Shown one piece after another: positions 8,820 through 17,194 of a DNA stretch of 64,000 nt. The notes under the pieces were generated by a model. The model made no database searches. It saw nothing but the letters and a program-made list of their open reading frames with translations, and was not told the DNA's origin. The DNA lies in the NCBI RefSeq assembly GCF_004366035.1, contig NZ_SOEE01000003.1, positions 62,001 through 126,000 on the forward strand, read 5' to 3'. The position numbers were made by a program, and so were the translations under genes. Each line of letters opens with the position of its first letter. Position 1 is the first letter of the stretch. This DNA comes from Cytobacillus oceanisediminis (GTDB lineage Bacteria; Bacillota; Bacilli; Bacillales; Cytobacillaceae).

Positions 8820-9491
8820 TTGGAATATATCAGAATTACGAGTATTCATGATCCGCTTTTTGTTAAAATGCATGAGTTAATGAAAGAAGTCTTTCCTCCT
8901 GAAGAAGTACTTGAGTTTGAATTGTGGAAGGAACCTCTTGAAGATTCGGGAATTCGTGTGTTTGCGGCTGTTCATGAAGGTGATGTGGTTGGTGCTACCG
9001 AATATCGCTACTATCCGCAATGGAATATTGCCATGACTGATTTTACCATCATTGGCCGTCAGGGCCTAAGCCTTGGCCGTTTCCTTGCACGAAATCGATC
9101 AAAGGATCTGGATGAACTAGCCCGCCAAAATGGTAAAGAGCTATTTGGCATGTTTGCAGAAATTTATGATCCTTATGGGATTGAAGACCATGAATTTGGC
9201 GGTGCCAAGCCAATGAACCCATTCGTCCGCCGTGAGGTTTTGTCTCATATGGGCTATAAAAAGCTTGATTTTCCTTATCTTCATCCTTCTTGGAAAAACG
9301 ATGGGGAAGCAGTTAAGGGACTTGACTTTTGCTTCATGCCAGCTGAAGAAGAAATCACAGAAATTCCTTCTGGCTTGGTTATTAATTTCCTTACTGAATA
9401 TTACGCTGTTCTATCGGCAAAACCGCAGGAGTGGTTTGGAATGATTGATCAGCTGAAGGAAAAAGAGAAAATATCCCTGCTTCCTTTATAA
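8820..9491 (+). CDS. GNAT-like acetyltransferase
   Basis: The protein has 223 aa with a TTG start after AAAGGAGA. It has a GNAT-like layout: an N-terminal helix-rich segment (HELMKEVFPPEEVLEFELW), a beta strand with GDVVGATEYRYYP, then a region with FTIIGRQGLSLGRFLARNRS, which would be the weakly conserved CoA-binding loop. It is the last gene of the nitrilase operon. Assignment to GNAT is by pattern and is less sure than for its upstream neighbour. Confidence 0.65.
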   Translation: MEYIRITSIHDPLFVKMHELMKEVFPPEEVLEFELWKEPLEDSGIRVFAAVHEGDVVGATEYRYYPQWNIAMTDFTIIGRQGLSLGRFLARNRSKDLDELARQNGKELFGMFAEIYDPYGIEDHEFGGAKPMNPFVRREVLSHMGYKKLDFPYLHPSWKNDGEAVKGLDFCFMPAEEEITEIPSGLVINFLTEYYAVLSAKPQEWFGMIDQLKEKEKISLLPL

Positions 9492-9501
9492 TCAGCAGAA
9501 C

Positions 9502-9526
9502 GCCCTTGCCTCAAGGGCTGTTTTTT
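9502..9526 (+). terminator. Terminator of the nitrilase operon
   Basis: GCCCTTG (9502-9508) pairs with CAAGGGC (9512-9518), followed by TGTTTTTT. Confidence 0.9.
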
Positions 9527-9602
9527 CATTCAATGTTTAGCGGACATACTAAAAAGGTAAAGTATATAAAGTACTGTTTAAACCGAAAAGAGGGATCCGT
9601 TC

Positions 9603-9710
9603 ATGGCATTGAAAAGATTAATAAAAGCATTCATTGTAAAAAACGGTGCTTCATTAGTGAAAAAATATGTTGTTCCGGCTGTAAAAAGAAAGTTGAAAAG
9701 CAGGAGATAA
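9603..9710 (+). CDS. Small, highly cationic peptide of 35 aa, unknown
   Basis: ATG 9603 has an AGAGGGA binding site eight bases upstream, and a strong terminator follows the stop within about 15 bases, so this is a compact one-gene unit. The peptide starts MALKRLIKAF and ends KRKLKSRR. It has eight Lys, four Arg and no acidic residue, giving a net charge near +12, with hydrophobic residues at helix-like spacing. There is no leader with a double-glycine or other processing site. The pattern fits a leaderless membrane-active or nucleic-acid-binding peptide; no family is recognised. Confidence 0.65.
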   Translation: MALKRLIKAFIVKNGASLVKKYVVPAVKRKLKSRR

Positions 9711-9720
9711 ATTTATTTAG

Positions 9721-9748
9721 GCATCTTCCATTGGAAGGTGTTTTTCTT
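9721..9748 (+). terminator. Terminator of the 35-aa peptide gene
   Basis: CATCTTCC (9722-9729) pairs with GGAAGGTG (9733-9740), followed by TTTTTCTTTT. Confidence 0.9.
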
Positions 9749-9839
9749 TTGTGGGGGTCAAAAGAAATACGCAAAAACTGGCATAATTAGTGTAAACCTC
9801 ATATTCCAATATTTCACTAGTTATATAGGAGGGAAGAGG

Positions 9840-9857
9840 ATGAGTCATATTTTGTAG
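9840..9857 (+). other. Possible five-codon leader ORF (MSHIL)
   Basis: A perfect-looking AGGAGGGAAGAGG ribosome binding site leads into ATG and only five sense codons before TAG, about 125 bases ahead of the LVIVD gene. It is either a translated leader or the stump of a lost gene. The rest of the 9749-9983 spacer is AT-rich and shows nothing else. Confidence 0.3.
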
Positions 9858-9983
9858 AAAATATAGGAGAATTTGCTGATTTTAAAAATTCTGAATTTTC
9901 TTTAATATAAAAAATGCAGTATTTCGGGACACTTAAACTTAGCGTACCGACTACATAGCTAAATTATATTAGGGGGAATACAT

Positions 9984-11342
9984 TTGAAAAAGAAAGTTTT
10001 AATTAAAACTGCATTAGCGGGAGCTCTTGTCCTATCTGCAGGAGGCCCAGCAGCACTTGCACATGATGAATTCAGCGGAGGTATTGAAAAAGGTGATAGT
10101 CTGGCCGGTGTTGAATTAGCTGTTCCATTGCTTGAGGGCAGCAAAAATACAGGTAATCTTCAAGAAGTAGCGTCTGTTCCGCTAAAAGAAGTGAAAGAGG
10201 GAGTACAAAATTCATCGGGTGATGTTTATGCGCATAAAGGCTTTGCCTATGTAGGTACACATACCAAAAATGGGGGTGAAGGGGGAGTACGTGTATTTGA
10301 TATGAAAGAGCCTTCAAATCCTGTAGAAGTGTCGTCATTTGCTCATATTCCAGGGACTTGGCAGGAAAAAGTAATTGTAAAAACTGTTAATACGAAGCAC
10401 TTTAAAGGTGATTTGGCTGCAGTCAGTGTTCAAAAGGTAGATCGCACCAACCCAAATGCAAAAGGAGGATTTGTATTATATGATGTCACAAACCCTCGGG
10501 AACCAAAGGAACTGGGATTCTGGGAAGATACATCGGGGGCAAGGGGAACACATGAACTTTACCTAACCGTTCAAGGAAATAATGTTTATGTGCTGACGGC
10601 AAATTGCTATGCCGATCTGTATTCTCATGGTGAAAAAATGGATGTTAATATTGTAGATGTTACAAATCCTTCAACGCCTCAAACAATTTATGAATTTAAT
10701 CCGCGCAATTATATACCTGAAGTGAACGATGATAATTATGATGGGTATAATTGGACTGATGAAGAAGGAATTCAAAGGGCAGCGTTTGCTCATAGCGTTA
10801 AAACAGATGGAACTGGGAAAACAGCTTTCCTTTCGTACTGGGATTTAGGAACAATCATGCTTGATATTAGTGATGCCAAAAATCCAGTTTATCTGGGCAG
10901 GACCGATTTCGCCAATGATGTTCAGGGAGCAGCCCATTCGATGGATTTAGCTAAAGGAGGAAATGTCCTTATAGAGACAAGGGAGGTGTTTGGCCCAACC
11001 AGAGAGGGCTTTGAGAGTGCATACGGCTACACAATGATTTATGATATCAAAGATAAGACAGATCCAAAGCTTCTAAGCACTTTTAGAACCGACTTTACTG
11101 AGAAGATTCCAGGAGGAGCAACGGTCCATGATCCAAAGGTTCAGGGGAACACATTATATCTCTCACATTATGCTGGGGGTGTAAGAACAGTTGATATTAC
11201 AGACCCGTCCAATCCGGAAGAAATTGGTGTCTATATTCCAAGCAAATCTAACATTTGGGGTGTATTCGTAGACCGCAATTATGTACTTGCATCCGATATG
11301 GGTTCTGGATTGAAAGTTCTGCAGAAAAACGGCAGCCAATAA
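9984..11342 (+). CDS. Secreted LVIVD-repeat beta-propeller protein
   Basis: The protein has 452 aa, with a TTG start after AGGGGGAA. A clear signal peptide ends near ALAHDEF. At least six LVIVD-type blades follow, each with the pattern D-[ILMV]-x-[DN]-P-x-x-P: VFDMKEPSNPVEV, LYDVTNPREPKEL, IVDVTNPSTPQTI, MLDISDAKNPVYL, IYDIKDKTDPKLL and VDITDPSNPEEIG. Such propellers are surface or secreted proteins of mostly unknown role; no catalytic motif is visible. It is monocistronic with its own terminator. Confidence 0.85.
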   Translation: MKKKVLIKTALAGALVLSAGGPAALAHDEFSGGIEKGDSLAGVELAVPLLEGSKNTGNLQEVASVPLKEVKEGVQNSSGDVYAHKGFAYVGTHTKNGGEGGVRVFDMKEPSNPVEVSSFAHIPGTWQEKVIVKTVNTKHFKGDLAAVSVQKVDRTNPNAKGGFVLYDVTNPREPKELGFWEDTSGARGTHELYLTVQGNNVYVLTANCYADLYSHGEKMDVNIVDVTNPSTPQTIYEFNPRNYIPEVNDDNYDGYNWTDEEGIQRAAFAHSVKTDGTGKTAFLSYWDLGTIMLDISDAKNPVYLGRTDFANDVQGAAHSMDLAKGGNVLIETREVFGPTREGFESAYGYTMIYDIKDKTDPKLLSTFRTDFTEKIPGGATVHDPKVQGNTLYLSHYAGGVRTVDITDPSNPEEIGVYIPSKSNIWGVFVDRNYVLASDMGSGLKVLQKNGSQ

Positions 11343-11352
11343 TATTTAAAAA

Positions 11353-11384
11353 ACAGGAGTCCCGAAGAAGGCTCCTGTTTTTTT
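11353..11384 (+). terminator. Terminator after the LVIVD gene
   Basis: CAGGAG (11354-11359) pairs with CTCCTG (11372-11377), followed by seven T. Confidence 0.88.
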
Positions 11385-11478
11385 GATATCTCCTAAATAA
11401 AGGACGGATAATGATTAACTATTGACCTGACAAGAAGATTTTTTGAAACTAAAGCCAACTAACTTTATCATTTAAATT

Positions 11479-11796
11479 CTAAACTACAGAGTTATTTTTG
11501 TTATCAGCTTTCATTTTTCTCGCCCAAACGGTATAGCTGAAGCTGATGGCAAAATCTATTGCAAGTACCAATGTCCATATTCTTGCTAATCCTTTGAGAC
11601 TCCCGGTTTACTGAAGATTGCCAATGTAAAGGATCATAGCCATTAATAAAATCAAACCAATTATCCATGCGAGAAGATGCCTATACCATCCGATTCTTTC
11701 TCTCCCGGCATGTTCCCTGCCGTATTTAGCAAGCTTTTCAGGTTTTGGACCGTTTCCGAACTTATAGGCAAACCTTTCGTCTGCCCATTGAATCAT
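11479..11796 (-). pseudogene. Small two-helix membrane protein gene with an in-frame stop
   Basis: On the minus strand one frame runs for 106 codons and is interrupted once, by TAA at 11608-11610. The first part encodes MIQWADERFAYK and ends with a membrane segment (LLAWIIGLILLMAMILYIG). Past the stop the same frame continues with a second membrane segment (GLARIWTLVLAIDFAI, then SFSYTVWARKMK) and a natural stop at 11479. Both halves look like one small two-pass membrane protein. A single base change (for example CAA or AAA to TAA) would explain it. It could instead be a shorter 62-aa protein. No good ribosome binding site is seen before ATG 11796. Confidence 0.55.
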
Positions 11797-11811
11797 AGGT
11801 TTTCCATAGGC

Positions 11812-11910
11812 GGTCTAGCCCTACATGCAGTAATGAAACCAGATCAATTTGATGAAGAAAAAATGAGAGTGATTCTTAGAAATCATTTGTTATCATTGCG
11901 AAAAAAATAA
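11812..11910 (+). pseudogene. C-terminal remnant of a lost gene
   Basis: The plus-strand frame ending at 11910 reads LHAVMKPDQFDEEKMRVILRN and on to LLSLRKK, which has real-protein composition and is followed at once by a terminator. Upstream the same frame runs into the antisense of the broken membrane gene, so the 5' end of this gene seems lost. The product is not recognised. Confidence 0.35.
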
Positions 11911-11921
11911 TTGTGTTAAGG

Positions 11922-11950
11922 CGGCTGAATTTACAGCCGTTTTTTTTTGT
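11922..11950 (+). terminator. Terminator after the remnant
   Basis: CGGCTG (11922-11927) pairs with CAGCCG (11934-11939), followed by nine T. Confidence 0.88.
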
Positions 11951-12076
11951 GCTCCTTATGATTATTGTTATTAGCATGCCTGGAGTTATCTGCCAATATC
12001 ATTAACTAAACGTTTAACTTTTTCTTACAAGGGTAGTGAAAATCTAAGAAACCGATTCATTGAAAGGATGATTTAA

Positions 12077-15034
12077 TTGCCAGCATCTCTCAATATAAAG
12101 ATAAATGGTATAGAAATGAATGCAAAGCAGGATCAAACTGTTTTGCAATTATTGAATGATAGTTCGATTGAGATTCCTCAGGTTTGCTTCCATCCGAGCC
12201 TGGGTGCAATCGAAACCTGTGATACCTGTATTGTTTCTGTTAATGGAGAATTCGTACGTTCGTGCTCTACAAAAATTAAAGATGGAGATGTAATCGATAC
12301 TGTGGATCCTGATGTAAAACAGGCGCAGACCATTGCCATGGATAAGATTCTCTTTAATCATGAACTGTATTGTACTGTTTGCGATTATAACAATGGGGGA
12401 TGTGAAATACATAATACGGTTAAGGCGATGAAAATTAATCACCAAAGCATCCCATTTGATCAGAAGCCTTATGAGAAGGATGAATCTCATCCCTTTTACA
12501 GGTATGATCCCGATCAGTGTATTCTTTGCGGAAGATGTGTGGAAGCCTGCCAGGACGTCCAGGTTACCGAAACCCTTACCATTGACTGGGAGCGGCAAAG
12601 ACCTAGGGTTATCTGGGATAAGGATGTCCCGATTAACGAGTCTTCCTGCGTATCCTGTGGGCACTGCTCCACTGTTTGTCCATGTAATGCCATGATGGAA
12701 AAGGGAATGGAAGGGGAAGCCGGATTTCTGACTGGAATTGCCAAAAACACCCTTCGGCCAATGATTGAAATCACTAAAAATGTTGAAACAGGATATGGAT
12801 CCATCCTGGCGATATCTGATATGGAAGCAGCCATGCGGGAAGAGAAAATTAAAAAGACCAAAACAGTCTGTACCTATTGCGGTGTCGGCTGCAGCTTTGA
12901 TGTATGGACAAAGGGCCGGGAAATCCTGAAGGTGGAGCCTCAGGCAGAAGCACCTGCCAACGGAATATCTACATGTGTAAAAGGGAAATTTGGCTGGGAC
13001 TTTGTGAATAATGAGGAGCGATTAACGAAGCCGCTAATCAGGGAAGGTGATTCATTCCGTGAAGCAGAATGGGACGAAGCATTGGACCTGATTACACGGA
13101 AATTCTCAGAAATTAAAGAACAGCATGGCCCAGATGCAATGAGCTTTATTACATCATCAAAATGTACCAATGAGGAATCGTATTTAATGCAGAAACTTGG
13201 CAGGGCAGTCATAGGGACAAACAATATCGATAACTGTTCAAGATATTGCCAGACCCCTGCAACTGTAGGGCTATTCCGAACTGTGGGATATGGAGGGGAT
13301 GCTGGTTCAATTGAAGATATTAAAAACTCCGAATTAGTGCTGATTATTGGTTCCAATACGTCTGAATCCCATCCGGTTCTTTCGACCAGGGTGAAAAGAT
13401 CCCAGAAACTGAATGGCCAAAAAGTAATTGTAGCTGACTTAAGGGAACATGAAATGGCAGAGCGGTCTGATTTGTTTGTGCGGCCTCGTGCGGGTACGGA
13501 TATGGTCTGGCTTTCTGCCATTACTAAATACATTATCGACCAGGGATGGGCGGACGAGAAGTTTCTGCAGGAAAAAGTGAATGGCCTTGAAGAATTTGTG
13601 TCAAACCTGGAGAAATATACTTTGAAATTTGCAGAAGAAACAACCGGGATATCCATAGACAATTTAATCAAAATGGCAGAAATGATTCATGAAGCCAATA
13701 GTGTTTCTGCTTTATGGGCAATGGGTGTCACACAGCATCTTGGAGGCAGTGATACAAGTACAGCCATTTCAAATCTGCTTCTTGTAACAGGAAATTACGC
13801 TAAACCTGGTGCAGGTGCGTATCCTTTAAGGGGCCATAATAATGTGCAGGGGGCAGGGGATTTTGGAAGCAGCCCCGATAATTTGCCTGGGTATCAAAAA
13901 GTTTCAGACCCTGATGTGAGAAAGAAGTTTGAAAAAGCTTGGGGTGTAAAGCTTCCGGAAAAAGCCGGACTGAATAATCACGAGATGGTAGAAGGGATTC
14001 ATGAAGGCCAGCTGAAAGCGATGTATCTGAAGGGTGAAGATATGGGGCTAGTGGATTCAAATATCAATTATGTTCAGGCTGCTTTTGAAAAACTTGATTT
14101 CTTTGTCGTCCAGGACATTTTCCTTTCCCGTACAGCTGAGTTTGCGGATGTGGTGCTTCCTGCAAGTCCAAGTCTGGAAAAGGAAGGAACATTTACGAAC
14201 ACAGAGAGGAGAATTCAGCGTCTTTACCAGGCATTTGAGCCGCTTGGGGATTCAAAGCCTGACTGGCAAATAATCATTGAAGTAGCTAATCGACTGGGCG
14301 CGGGCTGGACATATACCCACCCAAGCGAAATCATGGCCGAAGCTGCTAAGCTTATGCCATTATACGCAGGTGTTACTTATGAAAGATTGGAAGGGTATAA
14401 GAGTCTGCAATGGCCGGTGGCTGAGGACGGAACGGATAGCCCGCTCCTGTATACGGAAAGCTTCCCGTTTCCTGATGGCAAAGCAAGACTTTATCCGGTA
14501 GATTGGACTCCAGCTCTTGAATTTCCAATTGAATATGATATCCACGTCAATAATGGACGTCTCCTGGAGCATTTCCATGAAGGCAACATGACGTATAAAT
14601 CAAAAGGAATCAGCTCGAAAACACCGGAAGTCTTCCTGGAAGTATCACCTGATCTTGCCAAAGAGCGGGGCCTGAAGGATGGTACGCTTGTTCGTCTGAC
14701 TTCACCTTATGGTAATGTTAAAGTTAAATGTCATATAACTGATAGGGTTAAAGGAAAGGAAGTTTACCTTCCTATGAATGATAGAGGCGAAGCCGCCATA
14801 AATTTATTAACAAGCAGCTATGCCGATAAGGATACCGATACACCGGCATATAAGGAAACGAAGGTGAAGCTTGAAATTCTGAGTGAAGAAGGCAGCAATC
14901 CGCTTCCAAGAATTAATCACCGTTATGGCAACCCGCAGCCGCAAATTGGTGTAAATGTTCAAAAGAAATGGGCAAGAAAAGATTATATTTTCCCGGGAGA
15001 AATGGTGAAAAAGGAGCGGAAACAGCATGGCTAA
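12077..15034 (+). CDS. fdhF: Formate dehydrogenase-like alpha subunit, molybdopterin/Fe-S (FdhF/YjgC type)
   Basis: The protein has 985 aa, with TTG 12077 preceded by AAAGGATG. It is a cytoplasmic molybdenum oxidoreductase expected to oxidise formate to CO2. Order of domains: N-terminal 2Fe-2S ferredoxin domain (Cys 37, 48, 51, 63); a His/Cys cluster ([15 protein letters not shown]); two 4Fe-4S motifs ([11 protein letters not shown] and [12 protein letters not shown]); the FdhF 4Fe-4S motif ([11 protein letters not shown]); and the large molybdopterin domain. The Mo ligand lies in [13 protein letters not shown] and is Cys, not selenocysteine. It overlaps the DUF1641 gene by 8 bases, the usual Bacillus pair. 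fdhD lies 2.2 kb away. Confidence 0.9.
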   Translation: MPASLNIKINGIEMNAKQDQTVLQLLNDSSIEIPQVCFHPSLGAIETCDTCIVSVNGEFVRSCSTKIKDGDVIDTVDPDVKQAQTIAMDKILFNHELYCTVCDYNNGGCEIHNTVKAMKINHQSIPFDQKPYEKDESHPFYRYDPDQCILCGRCVEACQDVQVTETLTIDWERQRPRVIWDKDVPINESSCVSCGHCSTVCPCNAMMEKGMEGEAGFLTGIAKNTLRPMIEITKNVETGYGSILAISDMEAAMREEKIKKTKTVCTYCGVGCSFDVWTKGREILKVEPQAEAPANGISTCVKGKFGWDFVNNEERLTKPLIREGDSFREAEWDEALDLITRKFSEIKEQHGPDAMSFITSSKCTNEESYLMQKLGRAVIGTNNIDNCSRYCQTPATVGLFRTVGYGGDAGSIEDIKNSELVLIIGSNTSESHPVLSTRVKRSQKLNGQKVIVADLREHEMAERSDLFVRPRAGTDMVWLSAITKYIIDQGWADEKFLQEKVNGLEEFVSNLEKYTLKFAEETTGISIDNLIKMAEMIHEANSVSALWAMGVTQHLGGSDTSTAISNLLLVTGNYAKPGAGAYPLRGHNNVQGAGDFGSSPDNLPGYQKVSDPDVRKKFEKAWGVKLPEKAGLNNHEMVEGIHEGQLKAMYLKGEDMGLVDSNINYVQAAFEKLDFFVVQDIFLSRTAEFADVVLPASPSLEKEGTFTNTERRIQRLYQAFEPLGDSKPDWQIIIEVANRLGAGWTYTHPSEIMAEAAKLMPLYAGVTYERLEGYKSLQWPVAEDGTDSPLLYTESFPFPDGKARLYPVDWTPALEFPIEYDIHVNNGRLLEHFHEGNMTYKSKGISSKTPEVFLEVSPDLAKERGLKDGTLVRLTSPYGNVKVKCHITDRVKGKEVYLPMNDRGEAAINLLTSSYADKDTDTPAYKETKVKLEILSEEGSNPLPRINHRYGNPQPQIGVNVQKKWARKDYIFPGEMVKKERKQHG

Positions 15035-15593
15035 AGCGATTAATAATATCAAGCGTTTTGAGTTAAGCCCTGAGGACAAACGCCAAAAAGACCTGGAAGA
15101 AGTGGAAAATGCTCTAATAGATAATAAGGAATCCATTCTTGAACTGCTTACAGCGGTCGGCCATATGCATGATCGGGGAATTCTCTCGTTATTAAATGGT
15201 TTGTTTGGACAGGGAGATAAAGTATTGAACGTACTTGTTAAAGCAGTAGATAAACCGGAAGCTACAAATACAATCAAAAACCTGCTGCTTATGGTTGGGA
15301 CCCTGGGTACCATTAATGTCCAGCAGCTTGAGCCTTTGCTTTTAAAATTAAATTCCGGTGTTGCAAGAGTTGCGGAATATAAAGAAACGGATGAAAAAAC
15401 AAGCTACTTTGATCTTGTGAAGGCTTTGAAAGATCCAGAAGTCAATCGGGCAGTTACACTTCTGATCACTTTCCTCAAAGGAATGGGAGAAGATACAAGT
15501 GCCATGGAAAGGAACACCCAGCTTCCCGAGGACCAGAAAATGCACAAAATGGAAAAAAGTGAAAGAGATGTCCCTCCTAACAAAAGAGAATGA
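15027..15593 (+). CDS. DUF1641 domain protein, partner of FdhF (YjgD type)
   Basis: The protein has 188 aa and starts inside the end of fdhF (ATGGCTAA overlap), a sign of translational coupling. It is helical and has the DUF1641 pattern [17 protein letters not shown], then [13 protein letters not shown]1641 proteins accompany formate dehydrogenases in Bacillus and are thought to help assembly or electron transfer; the role is not known precisely. The C-terminus is charged and probably disordered. Confidence 0.85.
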   Translation: MAKAINNIKRFELSPEDKRQKDLEEVENALIDNKESILELLTAVGHMHDRGILSLLNGLFGQGDKVLNVLVKAVDKPEATNTIKNLLLMVGTLGTINVQQLEPLLLKLNSGVARVAEYKETDEKTSYFDLVKALKDPEVNRAVTLLITFLKGMGEDTSAMERNTQLPEDQKMHKMEKSERDVPPNKRE

Positions 15594-15600
15594 CAAAAAG

Positions 15601-15632
15601 CCAGTGACCCCATTTAAGGTCACTGGTTTTTA
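15601..15632 (+). terminator. Terminator of the fdhF operon
   Basis: CCAGTGACC (15601-15609) pairs perfectly with GGTCACTGG (15618-15626), followed by TTTTTAA. Confidence 0.92.
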
Positions 15633-15817
15633 ATGGGGACGATAAAAACAGGCAAATAGCCTTAAATATTGTCAATATTCTCTTTAATATCAACTAACTA
15701 GCAAAATTTTTGTGGAAAAATGGAAAATCATGTACTAGAATGGCAATATAGGAAAGTTTATTAATTTGCCACCCAATACATACATCATTTGCGAAGTATA
15801 AGAAAGAGGGTAATAAA

Positions 15818-16714
15818 GTGGGCATTATAAATGAAGATAGTTTCATTGAAACAGTCCACATGAAAGGTTTGCAAATCTCCTTGATTGCTTCGGGGGATGG
15901 GACAGAGGTTATTTATCATAAGCTTGATCCTGGTACAATGTGGGGGATTGAACCCCAAGAAGGCTGGGAAGCACTAGAATATTTATGTGTACTTTCTGGG
16001 GAATTAATTCTTAGAAATGGAAATGAAACCAAGAAGATAAAAACAGGGAGTTCTTTTTTCAGGGCACCAGTAGAAGAACATTATGTTTTTGAAGCAGCAG
16101 CTACCACTGAATTTCTTTATGTAACTTCAAGACCAGTTTTTTTTCATTATAGTAAGGTAACAAAGGAAATGATGGAATTATCAATATCAATTGAAGAAAA
16201 AGATGGATATACTAGAGATCACTGTCAAAGAATAAATAAGCTTTCTATGCTGGTAGGAAAAACACTAGAGTTAGATTCTAAGCAACTAGTAAACTTGAAT
16301 TTAGCTTCTTTTCTTCATGATGTTGGGAAGTTGCGCATACCTCTGGAAATATTGCAAAAGCCCAGTAAACTCACTCCAGAGGAATGGGAGGTAATGAAGA
16401 AACATTCTGCCTTCGGTAGAGAAATACTAGAGGAAACGGGATTGCCACTATTGATAGATGCGGGAAAAGTAGTCGAGCAGCATCATGAAAGATTTGATGG
16501 AAATGGTTATCCTCTGGGATTAAAAGGCAGTGAGATTTCTATAGAAGCTTCGATAATTTCGATTATTGATTCGTATGATGCTATTACGACGGATAGAGTA
16601 TACAAAAAGGGCAGGAGTAAGGAAGAAGCTAAAAAAGAATTATTGAATCACAGTGGAACCATGTATCATCCTGAAATTCTGGATGTTTTCCTGGGGCTTA
16701 TAGACCAAATTTAA
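15818..16714 (+). CDS. Cupin / HD-GYP domain protein (putative c-di-GMP phosphodiesterase)
   Basis: The protein has 298 aa, with a GTG start after AGAGGG. Residues about 1-110 look like a cupin barrel (EYLCVLSGELILRNG, then FFRAPVEEHYVFEA). Residues about 125-295 form an HD-GYP domain: DGYTRDHCQRI (first His), FLHDVGKLRIP (HD pair), VVEQHHERFDGNGYP (HHE and GYP) and SIIDSYDAITTDR. All metal-binding positions I would expect are present, so hydrolysis of cyclic di-nucleotides is plausible. A cupin in the sensor position suggests regulation by a small ligand. It is followed four bases later by a small secreted-protein gene. Confidence 0.85.
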   Translation: MGIINEDSFIETVHMKGLQISLIASGDGTEVIYHKLDPGTMWGIEPQEGWEALEYLCVLSGELILRNGNETKKIKTGSSFFRAPVEEHYVFEAAATTEFLYVTSRPVFFHYSKVTKEMMELSISIEEKDGYTRDHCQRINKLSMLVGKTLELDSKQLVNLNLASFLHDVGKLRIPLEILQKPSKLTPEEWEVMKKHSAFGREILEETGLPLLIDAGKVVEQHHERFDGNGYPLGLKGSEISIEASIISIIDSYDAITTDRVYKKGRSKEEAKKELLNHSGTMYHPEILDVFLGLIDQI

Positions 16715-16730
16715 ATTTATGGGGGAGAAA

Positions 16731-17054
16731 ATGAAAAAGATTGGGTTTATTTTAATGGCAGTATTCTTAACTGCCGCTATAGGGGTTAAAACAGCAGAGG
16801 CTGCATATTTACCGGAGTATGATAAATATGTCGAAGTTTCCTATGAAGATGCAAGGAGAATTGCTGATTTGCTGGGATTGAAAGATGTCCAATTAGGAGA
16901 GGAAACAGCACGGTTATCATTTGAAATGCAAGAAAAGTTAATCGCAAAAATTGAAGTGATACTTAAAACAGAGATTGACCATTATTATATATGGTTAACA
17001 GTCGATGGACAGCCTGTATTAGGAATTGATCCTCCAGTTCCATTGTATAATTAA
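16731..17054 (+). CDS. Small secreted protein, unknown
   Basis: The protein has 107 aa from ATG 16731, chosen over ATG 16719 because GGGGGAG lies just upstream. A signal peptide (MKKIGFILMAVFLTAAIG) ends near TAEAAYLPEY. The mature part of about 80 residues is mixed charged, with YEDARRIADLLGLKDVQ and an end at IDPPVPLYN. No family is recognised. It lies directly after the cupin/HD-GYP gene and shares its terminator, so the two are probably co-expressed. Confidence 0.7.
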   Translation: MKKIGFILMAVFLTAAIGVKTAEAAYLPEYDKYVEVSYEDARRIADLLGLKDVQLGEETARLSFEMQEKLIAKIEVILKTEIDHYYIWLTVDGQPVLGIDPPVPLYN

Positions 17055-17079
17055 TTATAAATTGATTTCAGTACGAAAT

Positions 17080-17107
17080 GCCGATCAGAACTTGATTGGC
17101 TTTTTTT
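17080..17107 (+). terminator. Terminator after the small secreted protein gene
   Basis: GCCGATCA (17080-17087) pairs with TGATTGGC (17093-17100), followed by seven T. Confidence 0.88.
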
Positions 17108-17130
17108 CTCTAAAAATATTAAAATAAAAT

Positions 17131-17164
17131 GCAAACCAAGATGCGTACAAACACCTTGGTTTGC
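17131..17164 (-). terminator. Terminator after fdhD (minus strand)
   Basis: GCAAACCAAG (17131-17140) pairs with CTTGGTTTGC (17155-17164). On the minus strand it lies downstream of fdhD and is followed by ATTTTATTTT. Confidence 0.7.
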
Positions 17165-17194
17165 TATCTATTAATAAATATATTCCTCTTTTTA

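Noticed and set aside
9506..9790. 94-codon plus-strand frame covering the small-peptide gene
   Set aside because: It crosses two terminators and starts inside one; the 35-aa frame with its own ribosome binding site explains the region better.
12940..13671. Long minus-strand open frame (243 codons) inside fdhF
   Set aside because: Antisense to conserved molybdopterin-domain sequence, with no ribosome binding site; a by-product of codon use.
12077..15034. Selenocysteine in formate dehydrogenase
   Set aside because: The Mo-ligand position is a normal TGC-type Cys codon context (RYCQTPA) and no in-frame TGA interrupts the gene.
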